Shown here: positions 40,412 to 40,932 of the stretch, in pieces | How positions within the stretch are numbered: position 1 is the first letter of the stretch | Layout of the letters: every line of letters begins with the position of its first letter | Virus record (IMG/VR): IMGVR_UViG_3300037842_000302 | Location: 1-40,932 of that record | Source of the DNA: a virus | DNA length: 40,932 nt | Reading direction: 5' to 3' (one strand) | Made by a program: the position numbers and the translations under genes | Notes under the pieces: generated by a model | Databases searched by the model: none | Seen by the model: only the letters and a program-made list of their open reading frames with translations | What the model was told of the DNA's origin: nothing

Positions 40412-40677
40412 TAGTTTTCTTCATCATGTTCTGGATCTCTTTTATCTTTGAACCAATAATCTGTAGATTTAGCGAGGACAGCCACGTAAGCCCCAAGAAG
40501 TATATTAACAAGGTCTCTCGATGAGTCTTTAACCTCTGCAAAAAACAACAAGTATAGTATCGCCAAGAACGTAATACCGTTTGCTGAACTGATGATAAAT
40601 CTAGCCCAAAAGTTAAGTAACTTCCTGTTCTCAACTGCATTACCTGCTCCACCAAATAGTGATCTGTGTTCTTTCAT
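40411..40677 (-). CDS. Holin
   Basis: Predicted 88 residues with two membrane helices (FIISSANGITFLAILYLLFFA; LVNILLGAYVAVLAKSTDYWF) and a charged C-terminus (FKDKRDPEHDEEN). This is the usual size and plan of class II holins and resembles holin genes beside M15 endolysins in marine podoviruses. It opens the inner membrane so the endolysin can reach the wall. First gene of the lysis block, 20 nt from the right terminal repeat, with an AGGA-type ribosome-binding site. Confidence 0.7.
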   Translation of the reverse strand: MKEHRSLFGGAGNAVENRKLLNFWARFIISSANGITFLAILYLLFFAEVKDSSRDLVNILLGAYVAVLAKSTDYWFKDKRDPEHDEEN

Positions 40678-40697
40678 GATTCATCTATTCCTCAGCT

Positions 40698-40932
40698 TCA
40701 ATATTATAGACAATCAGCCCAACGTCCATGTCAGACTGACTGAGTTTGAGACTCCGCTACGCAGTGGTCTCATAGATCGGCAGTGCTACCACCGATGGTG
40801 AATCTTCTGCTTCTACCACTCTTTTATGATCTGTTGAACCATTAAGACAATCTTAACAGTTCATATCTTAGTGGTTAGTCTCACTAACCGTTTCCTGCAT
40901 TCAACTGTACGATATTATCTGTGTACTTTCTT
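40698..40932. repeat. Right copy of the terminal direct repeat
   Basis: Bases 40698-40771 and 40834-40932 are identical to 1-74 and 111-209. The middle, 40772-40833, is 26 nt longer than in the left copy and contains ATCGG (from ~40776) and CCGAT (~40792) as an extra short inverted repeat. The hairpin GGTTAG (40873-40878) / CTAACC (40884-40889) is shared. True terminal repeats of T7-like phages are copied during packaging and should be identical, so this mismatch needs explaining. Confidence 0.9.

Noticed and set aside
40772-40800. AGATCGG in the variable part of the right repeat looked like sequencing adapter contamination.
   Set aside because: Only seven bases agree with the common adapter start; the following bases differ, and the block sits inside otherwise exact repeat sequence.
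1-40932. Looked for CRISPR arrays, insertion sequences, tRNA genes and an integrase.
   Set aside because: No regularly spaced repeats, no transposase or recombinase motifs and no cloverleaf were found by eye; a profile search was not possible.

Overview
The window is an apparently complete, AT-rich genome of a short-tailed (podovirus-like) dsDNA phage. An imperfect direct repeat sits at its two ends (1-209 and 40698-40932), so the molecule is either terminally redundant or closes into a circle. The structural genes are T7-like in kind and order: small terminase, large terminase, head-tail connector, scaffold, capsid, tail tube A, tail tube B, internal virion proteins, fibre. The small gene after the connector and the capsid/decoration pair recall the Bordetella phage BPP-1 (Bbp19, Bbp17, Bbp16) lineage. 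Low GC, the fibre architecture and the 2OG-Fe(II) oxygenases are typical of marine podoviruses; an AT-rich marine alphaproteobacterium such as a SAR11 relative is a reasonable host guess, but nothing in the sequence proves it.

Layout. (i) 229-26658, minus strand: the late operon, read right to left. It begins with TerS, a large Lys-rich protein and TerL. It continues with a GNAT-like protein, two small proteins with a shared C-terminal peptide, connector, Bbp19-like protein, scaffold, capsid, decoration protein, tail tubes A and B, cupin-like protein and four to five internal virion proteins. It ends with the fibre, two small proteins and two 2OG-Fe(II) oxygenases. Most junctions overlap by 1-44 nt. 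(ii) 26659-27012: divergent control region with G/C-tract hairpins and two tiny ORFs. (iii) 27013-33895, plus strand: early region of small, mostly unrecognised genes, several joined by ATGA overlaps. (iv) 33896-34690: a divergent pair of HTH-like regulators with overlapping promoters, flanked by a 10-bp iteron-like repeat. (v) 34658-39107, plus strand: recombination and replication genes, namely YqaJ/lambda-type exonuclease, Bet/RecT annealase, an O-like winged-helix initiator candidate, a P-like loader candidate, RusA resolvase and SSB. (vi) 39104-40677, minus strand: lysis block with holin, two one-TM proteins, three tiny genes and an M15 endolysin. Across the joined ends this block lies directly downstream of the late operon, so late transcription can run from TerS through the terminal repeat into lysis.

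How it works together. No phage RNA polymerase, DNA polymerase, primase-helicase or integrase is visible, so transcription and DNA synthesis must lean on the host. The phage adds origin and loader proteins and a Red-like single-strand annealing system. T7-type morphogenesis is therefore combined with lambda-type replication/recombination and a switch-like regulatory locus.

The most interesting unexplained material is three intergenic structured elements (31209-31289, 35557-35617, 37952-38019), the overlapping divergent promoters at 34224-34279, the divergence inside the terminal repeat, the paired oxygenases next to a His-rich fibre tip, and the basic protein wedged between TerS and TerL. All functional calls come from reading motifs by eye; no database search was run.
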